The position numbers and the translations under genes are program-made. A stretch of DNA of 64,000 nucleotides, from the NCBI GenBank assembly GCA_014706295.1, contig JACSVZ010000002.1, forward strand, positions 53,726,432 through 53,790,431, read 5' to 3'. This document shows positions 44,691-58,778 of this stretch, in pieces; the first letter of the stretch is position 1; every line of letters begins with the position of its first letter. This stretch comes from Lycocorax pyrrhopterus obiensis (lineage: Eukaryota; Chordata; Aves; Passeriformes; Paradisaeidae). Under the pieces are notes generated by a model that saw only the letters and a list, made by a program, of their open reading frames with translations, was not told where the DNA came from and did no database searches.

Positions 44691-47600
44691 ACATAGGACT
44701 CCTGTCCCTAGGTGCCCTTAATCTCTCTCCATGTATTTTAAGATCCCATGACCTTTATTTGCAGAGGAAACTGCATACTTGGACCTGTTGTTTGATATGA
44801 CCTGATGCTTTCTACAAAATCATGTTTTGACTCCCAACTCTCATGGTTCAAATCGAGCCTATCGTGAACAACTGGCAAGAGCTCCCGTGCTGCTCAGGGC
44901 AGTCAGCAGCATCAGCACTGAGCCGGAAGGCTTCAGACAGACCAAGACACCCCAGTTCTCTGAAAGCAAAGCCACTATAAAGACTAGAAAAGACCAAAGC
45001 AGGGAACTGGCTCATCCAATGTTACCAAGTGATTTTGGCAGGCAATTCTGAGGCAGGGCAATGCTCAGCAAATCCTCACAGAAGTGGCAGCCACAGGCAG
45101 GGCCATAGGCAGGTCCCAAGGGGAGAGAGATGTACTGCATCATCTCACAACTCCAAAGCATTTACCCCCATCTATGTCCAGTGCTTCCAGAGACACCCAA
45201 CAATGCAATACCTGTGGCCCAAACCCTTAAAGCTGAAGGTTGGGCACCATCACTGTCTCAGTGCAGAGCTGCATCAATGAGCAAATTGAGGGAAATGTAG
45301 GGTTTTTTTTCACCACCCTGACAGAGAGGAACTGGAATAAGAACTGAGAGGTAATAATTCCAATTGAATTTTACACACTCATGCTGGAGAGTTTCTGAGT
45401 TTCTGTCCTGCGGTGGACTTAGGCATGTCTGTGAAGGCAACCCCCTGAGGTGATTTTACCATCTCCTGCCTGTTCAGCATTACCCACCATTAGGACAGGC
45501 AGTTTCATGTCACAGCTGAATTAGAGTCACTGCAATGGCCCCTCACTGCACTGCTGTGATCCAGCATTACAAAGACATAACAAACCTTGCCTTACAAAAG
45601 TTGACTGGAGCCCACACTTTAACCCTTATAAAGGCTTTTATATTCCCAGTCTCTTTCCACAGCATCCCAGTGACCATGCAGGAATTCACAGCCACTGTAT
45701 CAGTGGTCCTCCACAGTGTTTCCTCTTTCTCACTGAGGTGTGGACACGGTGAGACCACGTGGTGCTGCAGCCCAGGGATGCTCCTGCCGATGCTTCTGCC
45801 ATCCCCAAGTCCTATTATTTGCTTCTACGTTCCCAGAGTCAGCTGAGCCCTCTTAGCCCCATTGAACTAGCAGCTATTGTGTTGGCAGTTACCACAATGA
45901 CCCCATAATCCTGTTTTCCAAGGCAGAGTCTCCTGTCCTGTAGGTACAGCCTGAACTCTTTGTTCCCAGATGTATTACTTTTCATTTAGCTAAATTAAAA
46001 CACATTTTCTTGGACTGTGACCATTCAGTCAGCAATTCCGATCCCTCTGTAACTGTAAACTATCCTTGCCATTATTTACTGGGCTGCAGGTGGACAGACT
46101 GAAACACTAGCTCTGCACAGGCTGCCCCCATTCAGCTCAGTGGGCTGCTGATGCTGTACAATAGTGACAACTCTTTTGGTGTTCAGGGAGAAGATTATTT
46201 CATGACTGACTCTTTCAGCTGAAATATTCAGCTCTTTTGAGATTTGGGAGCACATTTGGGATTGCTGAAGGAGTAGCATCTTTTTCTCCACAGCCTGTCT
46301 CATCATTGAATGATAACCTCTCATTGCCTCCCCCTCTTCATTTCCTTTGTATATGGAAAATCACAGATAAGAGAGAGAGAAGGAAAACAGATTTACTTCA
46401 TTAATTTATGCTCCCAGTCACGCAATGACAGAGCCACTGAACTGACATCAACCCCTTTCCTGTCCACCCCACCACAGCTGAATCCTGCCCCAAGCCATGT
46501 AATGTGGCCAAACAGAGAAACTGAGGCACAGGAAAGATGAAAAATCAAATTGTCACCTTCCATGCTAATGCACACAAACGGCTGCAATAAGGTTTCCTTT
46601 ACAGCTCCTGGTACAATGTAGGAAGGTAGAGGTCTGGAACACCTCTCCATAGCAATTCTAATGCTCTAAAGCAGTTACAGAGAAATTACATACATTTATT
46701 GGGTAAATACTTCTTTTTTTTTTTAACCTCTCTATGTCTACAGCATATCTGACAACAGGATAAGTATTCTTTCCATGCAACTCCAGTAAGGTCAGCAAAC
46801 TTATCCTAGGAATGAGTTTAATGACATTTGGGTCAGAAATACCCTGCAAAACCATTACTGCTGACAGCTCTGGCTCAGTGTGCAGGCGCACCAGGTCCTT
46901 CGCCCTCCCAGTGCTGCGTAGCCTGAATATCAGATATCTGAAAAGATGACATGGCTTTTCAGCTCTTCTCCTGGGCTATGGCACAGAGGAGCCATACAGA
47001 TCAGGACAATCAAACAATACTAAGTAATCTACCAGATCTGACCAGTCAGAGGTCAGATCCTGTTCCTGTAGGATGAGCTAGCAGGTCAGGGAACTCGCCC
47101 TCTGTTTGTGACACAACGTTAAGCAATTTCCCAGGAAAATCACTCTCCTATGACCACATCTAAACCATAGCATTAGCAGGAAACATGCAGCCTTACAGAG
47201 CAGGCTTTAAACAGCCCACACTGCATTCGCTCAGCCAGAGATGCATCCCAGCCGTGGCGTGTGGCTCACCACCTAGGCTCTTATCCCTCCGTTTACTGAA
47301 TCAGAGGCTGGTGGCGTCACAGCACACGCTGCAGAGGCCACCAGGCCACACACACATACCTTTCTTGTGCACGTTGCCTAAATCCCACTGATCAATGACT
47401 TCCTGCATGGTCACTGGAATGCTGTGGGAAGAAGCACATAAAATTCCCTGCTCTCATTTAGTCCTCCTGTCAAAGCTAGAAAAGTCCTGGCCCGGCTTCA
47501 GCTACAAAAACATATGAAATATATCAGCTGGGGCTGAACAGAACAGAAACCGATGGCCAGTCCGGATATTGCTGCTATTTCACTGGGAAGGTTTACTTCC

Positions 47601-50600
47601 GAAGCCAGTGCGGATGATTCATTCAAGAGCCCAGGTGCTCAGGCCCTCGCCAGGTACTATGGTAAAGGGGGCCAAAGCCAGGCTAAAGGTAAATCACTAT
47701 AAATCCACTACCTGTAGGCTTAACTTGCCCATGCTTAAAGCACCACAAGAACAACGAGAAGCACAATTCATTTTGCATCCTTTGCACTTTTGTCTTCTTT
47801 TCACAGCTCCATCTTGGGCACTCATGATGAAGTAACCAGAGAACTGCATGAAGAGGCAAGCCCTATCTTGCAAAGGACTTCCAGATTTTGGTATCTGACT
47901 TGATTTTAAAAAAGAATCGAAAACAAAAACATTCTCACGCTTCTAATGGGAGCCTGATTAAAAACAACAACAACAATGGAACAATTATAAGTTACTGGTT
48001 CCTTCAGTTCTGTGGAATCAACTTGAAACACTTTAAGACAAGAAAAACCCAAGACAAGACAGCAGATGGTTAATGCCTTCAGAAAATCAGGTTCTCTATA
48101 AGACACAAGTCTGAGTGAACAAAAGAGATACAAAACACATTACTTACCAAAAAATTCAGCCCTCACTAAAAACATACAATTTTGAGAGATGGCTGATGAA
48201 ACTTTCACAGACACAGTCTCCACAAGAAACATACAGTTTCTTGTTTCCCTTTCTAGACAGTTTTTAAGTTGGGTTTTCCTATTCACATCAAGCACTGTTT
48301 GCATGGAAACAACTGCAGGGAACTGCTAATTAGTAAAAGAAAAGAACAACAGTAATTTCTGTTGTGACTTCAAAGTACAAATAATGAGAGAAATGCCCAT
48401 GTAGGTCTAAAAATCAGTAAAATACTTGATTATGCTATTCTTAAACAAAGCATGTATTTGGTTTTTTTTTCCACTTAAAAGCTTATGCAATTAAACCATA
48501 GGTTTTTTTGACTAGAAATATTTGTTAAAAGATAAATGCAAGACAAACTCTTATTCTCAACCGTAGTAATTTCATTGTATGAATCTCAAATTGGGCATAA
48601 CAAAAATGAACCAAGCTGATCTGATAACTAACTCAAAGAATGAACAATTTCTTTCAAATGCCTACACAGGAATTCTGCAAGTTGGTATAGCCAGCAAGGG
48701 GAAATGAGATAAAAAATGACATTAGGCTGGCTGAAAAACCTCCAACACCAGGATGCTGTAATCTCATCAGGAATGGAAGAAGCAATAAGACAAATATGTT
48801 CTGGGTGCCACCACCTTCTAGGGACTCAGACCAGAAAATCTTGAACTTGGGTGACTGCACAGAGAAAACCCAAGAAGAAATACAGGGAGCTCTCAGGATC
48901 ACTTGGCCAAGGAAAAGGAAAGGTTGATTTAATCCTTCAGCAGTAAGAAAATTTATGCAGGAAAGAAATAAAATATATTGGTTGTTACAGGTGATTTGAG
49001 TTTGAAATATTTTTGAGGTTCCATTGATACCACTGAGAAACAGTCTAGAGTTTCTAAAACTAGCAGATAATACTTACACAGCAATTATACACAGAAGATG
49101 ACTTTACTGTGGACCTCATTTAGGCTGGTTGTGTCAGGACCATTAATTGTGATGTGATTGCAGTCTCTATGGGCAAGGAGAAATTTGCAAGTAGTGATTA
49201 ATATACCCAACTGTTGTACCAAAAAGATTTCCCAAAGTTCCTGTAAACTACATTCAAAATTAATTAGGATGAAAAATCTAAATAGAAAAAAAAAAGAATG
49301 AAAATTGTGCAGGCATAATAAAAATAAAAGAGAAATAGTCAATCCTCCTCCCTCCACAATCAAGCTTAAGGTAAAAACTCATTCAAGTTCATCAGGAACT
49401 GGAAACTACTAACTAAATTGGTAACAAAAAAGGACAAAAAAGTAAAGAATATTGATGACATTGTGAAATGCAGAAATGCAGTAAGGGAAGCTGTGGGCCT
49501 TGATGGAAATGGTGCTTCAATATCCAGGCTTTCTATATTTAGGTAGAAGAAAAAGTTTAAAAATATGTTAAGAATAAAAATAATCCTAGCAAAACTGGCA
49601 AAGTTGATGCAGAAAGGGCTGAAATTGTTTCCTATTACTTCAGTATTGGAAATGAGTGGCAAGGAAATTATTTTATATGCAAAGGCAAATTATCTACCAG
49701 TCCATTAAGAAATAAATAACTATTAAAATTCAGCAGCATCTTCTTCTGCCTGAGAGCTGTGCCACAGGGGTCTCAAGAGGCATCCTGCAGATGGCTCTGC
49801 TTCAGAAACACCACGTAATACCCGGTTGGGCTGTAGGTAAGAGGAAAGGTCAATATGCATCTCCTCTGGGCTGGGAGTGGGAGGCGGAATGGAGCAGAAG
49901 GCGGGGGCAGGGGACAAACAGGGCACTGAAGCCTTGCTCTCTGGCCCTGGAGCGCTGGCTGCAGCTGCAAGGCATGACTGCCAAAGGAGTGTTAAAAACC
50001 TGCCAAAAGCCACACAATAAATGGTGAAACTGCATCTAAGTGAGACACTTTGGGAGGGGGGTTTATTCATGCAATCACAAAGAAGATTCAGAGGCGTCTC
50101 AATTTCTGCGTGAAGGACAGAAACAGTCCCCACTAAATCTTTCTCCATCAAGTAGAGAAAGCCATCACAACAGTTCGAGCAGGAGAACTCAAACCTGATC
50201 AAATGGAGAGCTGACACCAAGTGTTAAGAATCAGGGCGAATAAATTACTTAAAGAGGTTGTGGGTGTCTCTGTTTCTTGATTGTTTTCATTGGCTTCAGC
50301 AAGGAGAGGTTTCACACCACCAACTGCGGTCAGCCAAGTCATTCAGCCAGTCTCTCTAGCCTCTCCCTGGTCCATGGAGAAAGATAAAAACTCCTCCAGG
50401 GGATGATTCAGTGTGCCTAAATTCAGCATCTGCTTTGAAATGCCTTCTGGAGGAAAACACCTCCCCCCTGCCCCACTTCCTACCCTCTGATTATCAATGG
50501 ATCTTAGGGAGACCAGGTGTGTGCCAGGTAAGCAATTGGATAGCACCAAACTTCTTTCTACTTTTGGGGAAAGTCCTCTAGGAAAAATCAGTGCAACAAG

Positions 50601-50986
50601 CTCTTTTCAAAGGTCGGAATTCAAGCACTGGTGAAAATGATGCATGTGGCCGTTTCTGAAGATCCAGCAAACGACCTATAAAATTCAGGCCCTGAATAAA
50701 ACACTTGACCCAAACAGGTCACACCTCCCCCCCCCAGACTTGACTCTATCTATAAAGTGTTTGTTCAGTATTGCAGAGAAGCAATTAACTGGCTTTCACA
50801 GGTTACTTCCAGTTCACAAATGGCTCATATCACAGAGAAAGTGAAAAGTCATAAAATAATCAGTACCTTCAGTAAAGAGGCAAACCCACTCTTGCGAGCA
50901 CTGAGGCAGGAAGACCTTTTGCAACAAAAATCTTGAGTTAAACAGAGCAAGGTCTAATCACATTTCTTTATATCCAAGTGATATAA
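44691..50986. other. intergenic, no gene seen
   Basis: AT-rich between about 47.9 and 49.7 kb. A 25-base hairpin of AGGTCA-type half sites is at 47035-47059. A stretch near 49580-49690 could be a very old LINE but I could not support it. Confidence 0.65.
47035..47059. repeat. 9-base inverted repeat with everted TGACC/AGGTCA half sites
   Basis: GATCTGACC (47035-47043) and GGTCAGATC (47051-47059) are perfect inverted copies with a 7-base spacer. The arms contain nuclear-receptor half-site words in everted arrangement. Function unknown. Confidence 0.55.
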
Positions 50987-51063
50987 CCCCCCCTTGGCAG
51001 GGGGGTTGGACTAGACAATCTCCAGAGGTCCCTTCCAACCCCCCAAGTTCTGTGATTCTGTGA
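50987..51063 (+). mobile_element. CR1 LINE 3' terminus
   Basis: It has the usual CR1 3' end: the hairpin CCCCCCCTTGGCAGGGGGG, then GTTGGACTAGACAATCTCCA, GAGGTCCCTTCCAACC, and the terminal TTCTGTGATTCTGTGA. Only the last 77 bases of the element are present, the normal outcome of 5'-truncated insertion. It is little diverged, so younger than the other CR1 pieces. Confidence 0.95.
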
Positions 51064-53705
51064 GAAAATCTAGACTGTGGATTTGTCTGTGTTTTTCTCT
51101 GCTTTCAGGAGGGACATGAGGACACTTTGTTTTCCTCTCTTATTTGCTCTCTATGAGTAGTGGCCATTTTTCTCCATCCTTACGAACATCTATATTTCTT
51201 CCTTTACAGCAGGTTTGCCAGATGCCTTTTAATTTATTACATCTGTCACCTGCTAAAGTGCTATTTATCAGCTGACATCTTCAAAACTGCATGCTAGGGA
51301 TGGGCTGTCATCCATCACTGAATCTGGTAAAGAAGTCACAACTGTGCAGCTTTCCAGCTACCGGCTGCCCAGGTAAAACCTTAAAACCTCAGCAGACCCA
51401 CATGCACCATGAGCCACACTGAGGAGCTTGTGGGGGACAGTGTGGGCTGTGAGTCTCTGTGGCTCACAGTGCACGGAAGTGAGCCCAGATACTCCCTCTC
51501 ATAGATTGTCCCTAATGAACACTGCACATCGCAGGCAGGACGTGCTCATTTTATGTGTGGTGCTTGGAAAGGTGGCCCCACTCTTACTTTTCCTCCAGCC
51601 TACGCTCACTGCTTGCAAATCTCTTTTTCTTGAGTTGCAGTTTAGTAGTATGAAGCTAGTCAAGGCTAAGGCCTTTGTCTCCATGCTAAAAATCTCAGTG
51701 ATTTCACTCCTATCCATTTCTAAACTGATGCAGTTAAACCACTGAAACTCCAGTGGGAACACTTTGGCTGATTTTTGGTTAGCCCATCCAGATTCTCAGC
51801 CGATTAAAGCTACACTAAATTAAGCATAGTGCAAAACCGTGCTAAGAGAATGCACTTGGAGCTTGCTCTTCTTCAACTAAAGTGGTTTACTAGACTGGAG
51901 TTGTTCATTCATGGGAAAAAAAGGCAACATATTCCTAAGTACATTCACAGTGGAGAGCTGCAAAAACATTTTGTCTCTCATTCTTAGTCTCTCATTAAGG
52001 GCCCCACATTGATTATTTATTTATTTCTAATTTAGCAACAGCAGTAACACAAATTGCCTCCTTGACCTGAGGTAGTTGCCAAATGTTTCGTTCAGAACCA
52101 ATTTCAGTGCTACTGTAATCCCCTGAACTGGAGAGCTGGAGCAGAAGTAAAGCTGAGCCAATCTGAAACTGTAGCTGTGCAAATGGCGCCAATCTAATTG
52201 TCATGAAAAACTGTCCCTCTGGAGATGACTCTCCTGCAGCTCACAAGCAAAAGGTGGAGAACATGTGAATCTGGCCACAAGCCCCAACTGTTGACAACCC
52301 AACTTACAAAGCATCTGTACACATGCCCTTCGGGAAGAAAGATAAGTGGTACTCTGGGGAACCACATATTTGTTTAACTCTTTGTTCTGTACTTGTCCAG
52401 GCAAAGAGAAAATGTTTCATATTATGCTGAATACCATCTCAGATTCTGGCAGGATTACTTGTCAATATTATTACAGCCTCTTCAGTTACAGTGCTTTAGC
52501 AATAAAGTAGTTAGACTGGCTTTGAAATACAGAAATTCAGGCAATACAATCGCACTATGAAAGAGTGCTCATTAGCCTTTGGCTGACCTTGAAAAACTGC
52601 GTTTCTCTCCAATTCTTCCGCAAATTGCCTTTAAGGAGACCTCCTTATTTCTACCAAGTCACAAGGTTCGACTGTGTGACTCATGTTCTTTAGCCACTCT
52701 CTCACGATCAGAAGGCATGCTTGCCTTTTACACGCAGCCACAATTGCTACAAGGAGGATACATAAAAATGCTCCGACAGTCGTTTAATAGGGACATGTTC
52801 TTATTTATTTAGGATTTTTTTTTTTCCAACCTCAAAAGTTTCATAATGAAACAGTTGTTCTTATAAAAAGTGTCACTCATCAACTCAAATTTTATGTCTA
52901 GGTCACTGTAAGGACTTTGTCAGATTGTGACCGGGCATGGTCGTAGCTGAGGAAGCTGGATTAAGTGTAATCATATATGTCTGGGGGCATGAGCGGGCTC
53001 TCAGAGGGATGTGTTCTCCTGTTTGAGACAAAAAGCATTGTCACAAGATCTGACTGTTGCTGAACATAGGTCACCAAATATGTTGAACCATTAGGTTGAC
53101 CCATATCCTGAATCTATGCCTCTGCTAACAACAGCCCTTGCAGCTTAATGAGAGATTCTCCAGCAAAACACTTGGACAGAGGAAGGGGGAGCTGGGTTCA
53201 AGGTGCACCTTGCCCCAACAAAGCACGTTTTGACACCTCCACAGTGAAGGTCTCAGATGTACCATTTCCAGCAGAACTTGGCACTGGTGTGCAACACCTG
53301 ACATAATTACCTGCCTGCAGCAAGGCTGGAGCCAAATCTGCTCAGCCATTCTCTTCCTGTTGCACAGCAGATGATGGAGCGGAGCAGTGCCAGACGTCGG
53401 GAAAGGCACCACCTGAAGGAACTGCAGCTTGGATGTCACAATTCACCCAAGGGACTGTCTGAGGAGCCTGTCACAGCTGGACCAGAGCATGGTAACAGGC
53501 TGCTGTGCTACACCTGTAATGCCATGGCCACTGTGCTCTCGGACAGCATCCTTGCTGAGCAGAGCCTTTGCACACTGGCATCCCGCTGCTCAGCTCTCCT
53601 CATGGGAGCACCGCTGTCAGCATTGCCGCAGGACCCCTTCCTTGCGCCCAGGCGCCGCAGCAGCGTGTGCTGGTGGATGAAGCAGCCGCACAGGTCTAAT
53701 TCCAC

Positions 53706-53717
53706 CCAAAAGAGGGC
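53706..53717 (+). promoter_or_regulatory. weak CTCF-like motif
   Basis: CCAAAAGAGGGC followed by AGTAG matches the CTCF core with two mismatches. Plus orientation, facing the stronger motif at 55382. Confidence 0.3.
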
Positions 53718-55381
53718 AGTAGTGCTTACGGACACACAGACACAGTCAAGGCAGTAGCTTACTCTCTGTCTGCTCGACTTTCCCAACCAGCTGACAGAAA
53801 CTCCCCAGTTCTTGGCACAGGCAGAGCAGTCCACAGAGCTCTGTCTTTCACACACTTAGTTAGCCTCTGCTCTCATTTCCTCCCTTTGACTCATTAGTTG
53901 TTTTACCATAATTTCTCTGGAAATACAATGAAAAAATCACATGGATCCATCCATCCCAGTGCTGAGTGCCCCATATCAGGTGCCTCTGTGTTACCCCCAT
54001 CTATGAGTTATTCAGCTGCCAGCCTGTACATGCCTTCTGCAGAAGCAGCTTCTCAGACGAACTGTGGCTTGGGTGTGGTCGGGAATGGAAAATTGGATAC
54101 ACCACAGTTTATGGCAATCAAGAAATGTTCAGAAGTTTGATGTCACAGGAAACCACTGATATTGTGAATAATTCAGAGCAATTAAAAAAATCCCCAATAT
54201 AACCAACTGGTTTTCTCCTACTGTACTGCTATGTTTTCAAGTAGCCTGTTTGTCCAATGCTTTCACTCTCACCTTTGACAGGTGTAGTTTACAAAACAAT
54301 ATAACCAAACCCAAGCACCTGCCATTTACACTTGTATTTACCACGGTCATCACTCAGCCACAGGGCTCTGTGGGTTTCCATGGTCGTAAGCGAACGTAGG
54401 TCACAGACTTGAAGTGGAGACAGACATTTGCTTTGTTTCCCAGCATCAGAGGGTTTCTCAACCTGGCAACCTCTGCTGTGTTGAGGTTGTTCTTTTAATG
54501 CTGTTTTCTTGGCTCCCATGCTAAAAACACCAGACATACTAGCAGCAGCCAAGGTATTAACAACAAAAACAGCAGCAAAGACAATAGCTACACAAGTATA
54601 GCTCATGAGCTTAGCTTTGTTTAATGGTACAGGATCTGCACAGCCTCTGGGAGCTGGACCCAGAGCAAAAACCACAGCCAACTTTCCCTCCTCTACTGCT
54701 CCTGAAAGTTGGGAATGACCCTGCTCCAGATCAGCACAGCCCTTTACTCCTGGGTGAAATGAAACACAGCCCCAGCACGCTGTGGTGAACACAGGCCTGG
54801 AGGTGTGATTTCTTACACTAAATATGTTTGGACAGAATGTGGTGTGGTAGCTGCAATGCAGCCTTTACACAGCTGGGCTGATAGCATCACGCAGCAGTCC
54901 CACTGATGATGCACCTCCACATGACACTGTGTCCCCTCTCCAGGGCTCCAAACAGGACAACGAATCTGCCACTGCCTGCACTGACAGATCGGGGTCTCTG
55001 TGCTGAGAAGAAAGTTCTCCTTCAAGCTAAATCCTGAGACTGGCTTTCCTGGGTGTGAGAAGCCTAGTTAGAGGATGGGCCAAGCTGGAATGTAGGTGGA
55101 TGGGTAGCACCTGCGCAGCTTCATGTCTCTTTCTAGTGAGACAACCCTTTCAGAAGGGGTAGGAATGTCACCCCTTCACTGATAACTGTCAGATGGTGTC
55201 CTGTAAGACTGTTTCTTGCACTGACAGAAACCAATAGGGTAGGGGCAGGCCCTAAAATCACAGATGTACCCGCTCTGAAATGATCTGATTGTACCACATG
55301 CACAGATGTAGCTGCCTTAGCATAGGCATGAAGCACTCATGGGGTATCTGGCAGGACTTCAGGCTTCAGGGACTGGGACGT

Positions 55382-55393
55382 GCCCTCTACTGG
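55382..55393 (-). promoter_or_regulatory. CTCF-like binding motif
   Basis: The minus strand reads CCAGTAGAGGGC in the context GTGCCAGTAGAGGGCACG, an exact match to the CTCF core CCASYAGRKGGC with a supporting CA after it. Binding is inferred from the motif. Confidence 0.55.
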
Positions 55394-58379
55394 CACTCAG
55401 AAGGGTATTAGGTGACTAGGGCATTTAAAGTGGGACTGTATTCTTGCACTTGAGCTAGACTGTCATCTAAATAAAGAGCAAAGTCTGTGACTTTTCCTGG
55501 ACATGACCTCCTTTCCTGAGGCTGCCTGGACATACAATCTCTAAGTAAAACTTACGTCTCTTCAAGGAGAAAACCTACTTGCACCCTCAGAGCAAGACCT
55601 ACCACTCTTAGTGGTGCATGGTGCAGACAACTGAGCTAGTTCAACTGCTCAGTAATCCATGGGAAAAGAGAAGTGTGACTCTTGAAAGAAGAGTCAGATT
55701 ATTAGTACTGCACCTGAGACAAGAAGTTCTGGTTCCAAATGGCTCTGTAGTACTCCCAGATTTGGAGCTGGAGTCAGCAACTGACACAAGCATTGCATGA
55801 TGTTCATCTGCTCTCCAATGCCTGTATTAGTTGTTGGCACTTACCAGATATCTGCAGGCAAAACTTCAGCTTGGTCTGCAGCTTTAAAAGTGGCATAGGT
55901 AAAAACCTGTGTTTGCTTCTATTTCTGATTTTTAAGCATGCATGGTTAGATGTGCTTACTCTCCACTTACTCTCCACTTCACTGCAGAGGTGATCGAATC
56001 AGGACAAGGACCCCCATAGGCAGTATGACGCAATATGGAAAATCTGTGCCTTTTCTCCAGAGACAGAGAAAAAATTATTGCTATTGAATGTTAGGAGAAG
56101 ATGAGCAATGTCAGTATTACCACATTTGAAAAAATGCAAATATGAAATTCTTTCCCAGTGAATAGTAACAGTACCGTGCTATGCAGAAATGCAGGGAATT
56201 AGGCAGTGTCATCCCATGTGATTTGTACATACTTAAGAGGGAATTAAATCCTTGTGAACCTATCCAGTTTTACAGATGTTGAGGCCTGATTTGGCTTGTT
56301 GATGTGCCAGTTTTACATGGAGGCAACTCCACCGAGACCTGTGGAGTCATTAAACACTGACAGAAGAAAGCGGAGACTCAGATGCTGCCACCCGACTTGC
56401 CACGCCAAGAAACAGCAGGCATTTCCCAAACACTTCATCCATTGAGCAATAGCAGCGGCACTAGCAAGGGCTTCTGTGATTGGCTTTGCCCACAGCCTTA
56501 CCCTTGAGTCCATGGGGGACCACCTCCAGGAGTAAGAGGTCAGTAGTTTATCTAGACCTGTTCTGGTTTGGACCTCCTTGCAGTATTACAAGGAGGTCAA
56601 CATCTGCATTCTGCCATTTGCACATCATCCCAGCTCGCAGGCTTTGTAAGGGTTCTTTGCTGTACCATTTGGTGCCCAGATTTCTCTTCCCTCTGAAATT
56701 ACTCTCATATACTGCAACCACTTTAATGCTGGAGCTAATACAGCACCTTCTCTGCTGAAAGGCTCTGCTTCCGGTATCCTAATTGCAATATACCCCTTCG
56801 TAATCATTATCATCCCCACTGAGGGATTGCCTTTTCACCACGTACTGGGCCACATGTTCTGGTTTACAGTGGTGCTACACCCCTGACCTTCCTCCTCATT
56901 TTTGCTGTCAAGAGAAAAGTCAAAGTCAAAGCAACATTCTTTACGTAGGCCCTTCTGAATGTGCAGGGACTGGAGACTTGAGGGCTATGAGCATCCCTCC
57001 TCTGTGTGTGCAAGGATTGCTGCTGCACCATGCACGAGAAGTCAGGCATTATGCTGGGTGCAAACCACCTTCAATGCCAAGAGCAGCCTTTGAGCAAATG
57101 GAAGTCTGAGCATCTACTTTGTGCCCCATGCACAGAGGAAGGTGGAGCAGGCTAGTCTGGGATGGGAAAGCGGTCTGTGTCGTGATGCTGAGGGTTTTAC
57201 ATGCCGACTGATTTTACCTATGCAACTGCATTGGGTCTCCCCATGTCCTTGCACTTGATTAACTTTTAGAAAAAGAGTAGGTGTAGGGATGCATAAAAAG
57301 CTAAGTGTGTGCACACCGCGAGGAGGATTCAGGCTTCACTCGTGATTTACGCTGTTCTCAAGGAGCAATTTGGCAGCCTTGCAGCCATGCAGCATGGTGC
57401 CCATGCTAGCCCTTGTGAACGCAGCCTTGCAGTCTTTTCTTTTCTTGGCCTTGGAATCAAGCCATGGGTGCTGGGAGAAAAGATTGGGTTTCCTCTTTGT
57501 TGTTTTGATATTTTCCTATGAACCCACCCAACTTTGCAACATTGCAAAATGAAGGCATTGCTGATTTTTATTTTTTGTGTCCTGCTGAGGGGAGGGACAG
57601 AAAGAGCTGGGTGAGATTAAACAATGGAAATTAGAGTGGAATGGAGGAGTGTGTAAAACAAGAAGGTTGAGTTTATGAAAAGCAGGACCAGACTTGGGAG
57701 AGAACAACCCTTTTAAGTGTTAAGACATTGTCTTATAGCTGTGCTATGAATGCACCAAGTCCCAACTCAGTAGACAGAGAAAGAACAAACAGGTATAGAG
57801 TTGCTAACAGAGCTTTTCTAAGTTGCTATTCAACCTCAGGAACAAACCTGGTGACTTCACCTTTAGTGAAAAGCACTAAATACACGTGGGCATATGTGTA
57901 AATTGAATTGCCAAAAAAAAAAAAAAAGTAGAAAAGCAACCCTTGGATTAAAAACGACAGCATAATCACACCAGGTAATCCTAGGGAGTCTGGCAAACTC
58001 TGCAACTGCTTTGAGTTACTCTTGTCCCCGGCAGTTCCCTGTGCAGTGTGTGGTCCTTGGCCGGGACGGCTGTGCCACTGATCTTAGTGCTGCCAGGCCT
58101 GCGGCTCACTTGCCTGTTCTCCCCCGTTGTGCTCTGTTTCATTATAATGGAGTAATACGGAGTAGTGGTTGAAGTTCAGCTAAAAAGAAAATCAGAGGCT
58201 TCAATGTTTGACAGCCCTGCCTGGGATGGACCAGCAGGGTCTGATTTTTGGGAGGTGATCAGTACCTTGTCTTTATGAATTTTGTGCATGAAGGGCTTCT
58301 GGGAATCCCATAAGACGGCTATGTCCTTCTTCACCACCAAAATCCATTTTAAAACACAGCACTCATTTTCATGTTTTCA

Positions 58380-58540
58380 TAACGCCTCATATGCAGGCAT
58401 GTGATTAGACCTAATTAATGCTTGTAATCAATGAATGCTTAATTGCTTCCGGTGAAAAATGCTGGAGAAATGCAGAGCACTGCTTGATTGAATGCTTGAA
58501 TGCTCTTTCATTGGCTAATGGATCACTCTGTTACTCTTTT
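58380..58540. promoter_or_regulatory. candidate regulatory element with clustered homeodomain-like sites
   Basis: Within 160 bases there are GTGATTAGAC, CTAATTAATG (TAATTA at 58412-58417), TAATCAATGA, CTTAATTG and GGCTAATGG, with AATGCTT repeated exactly at 58417, 58434 and 58491. No transposon features. Such clusters are typical of developmental enhancers, but conservation was not testable. Confidence 0.3.
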
Positions 58541-58696
58541 AGATTCTGCTTAAGCAGGCAAAATATCTGTGCTGGTGTAAAACAATCCTGCATTGATCTC
58601 TCCAGCCAAGTGGGGTCTTTCCAGTAATTAGAAGGGTGGTGACAGGAACAGACTTAGCTGTCTGGAGGACAAGGGGGACTGGAAAGAGTTTGGGGA

Positions 58697-58778
58697 TTTT
58701 TTTGTTGTTGTTTTTGTTTTCTTGGGTTTTGGGTTGGTTTTTTGGGTTTTTTTTTGTTTTGTTTGTTTGTTTTTTAAT
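58697..58778 (+). repeat. T/G-rich low-complexity tract
   Basis: TTG, TTTTG and GGGTTTT units without a fixed period, about 80 bases. It looks like an expanded low-complexity run. Confidence 0.85.

Noticed and set aside
49580..49690. Possible very old LINE segment (reads KTGKVDAERAEIVSYYFS, reminiscent of the pre-RT DAEKAEVLN-FFAS region of CR1)
   Set aside because: Only about a dozen residues resemble the family and flanking sequence does not follow it; too weak to call.
49723..50220. 165-codon open frame on the minus strand
   Set aside because: No recognisable domain and overlapped by other frames.
53371..53757. 128-codon open frame on the plus strand, Arg/Ser/Thr rich
   Set aside because: No domain, no neighbouring gene, composition unremarkable.
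54289..54792. 167-codon open frame on the minus strand with a hydrophobic stretch
   Set aside because: No recognised family, no splice or promoter context, and the length is within what chance allows in 64 kb.
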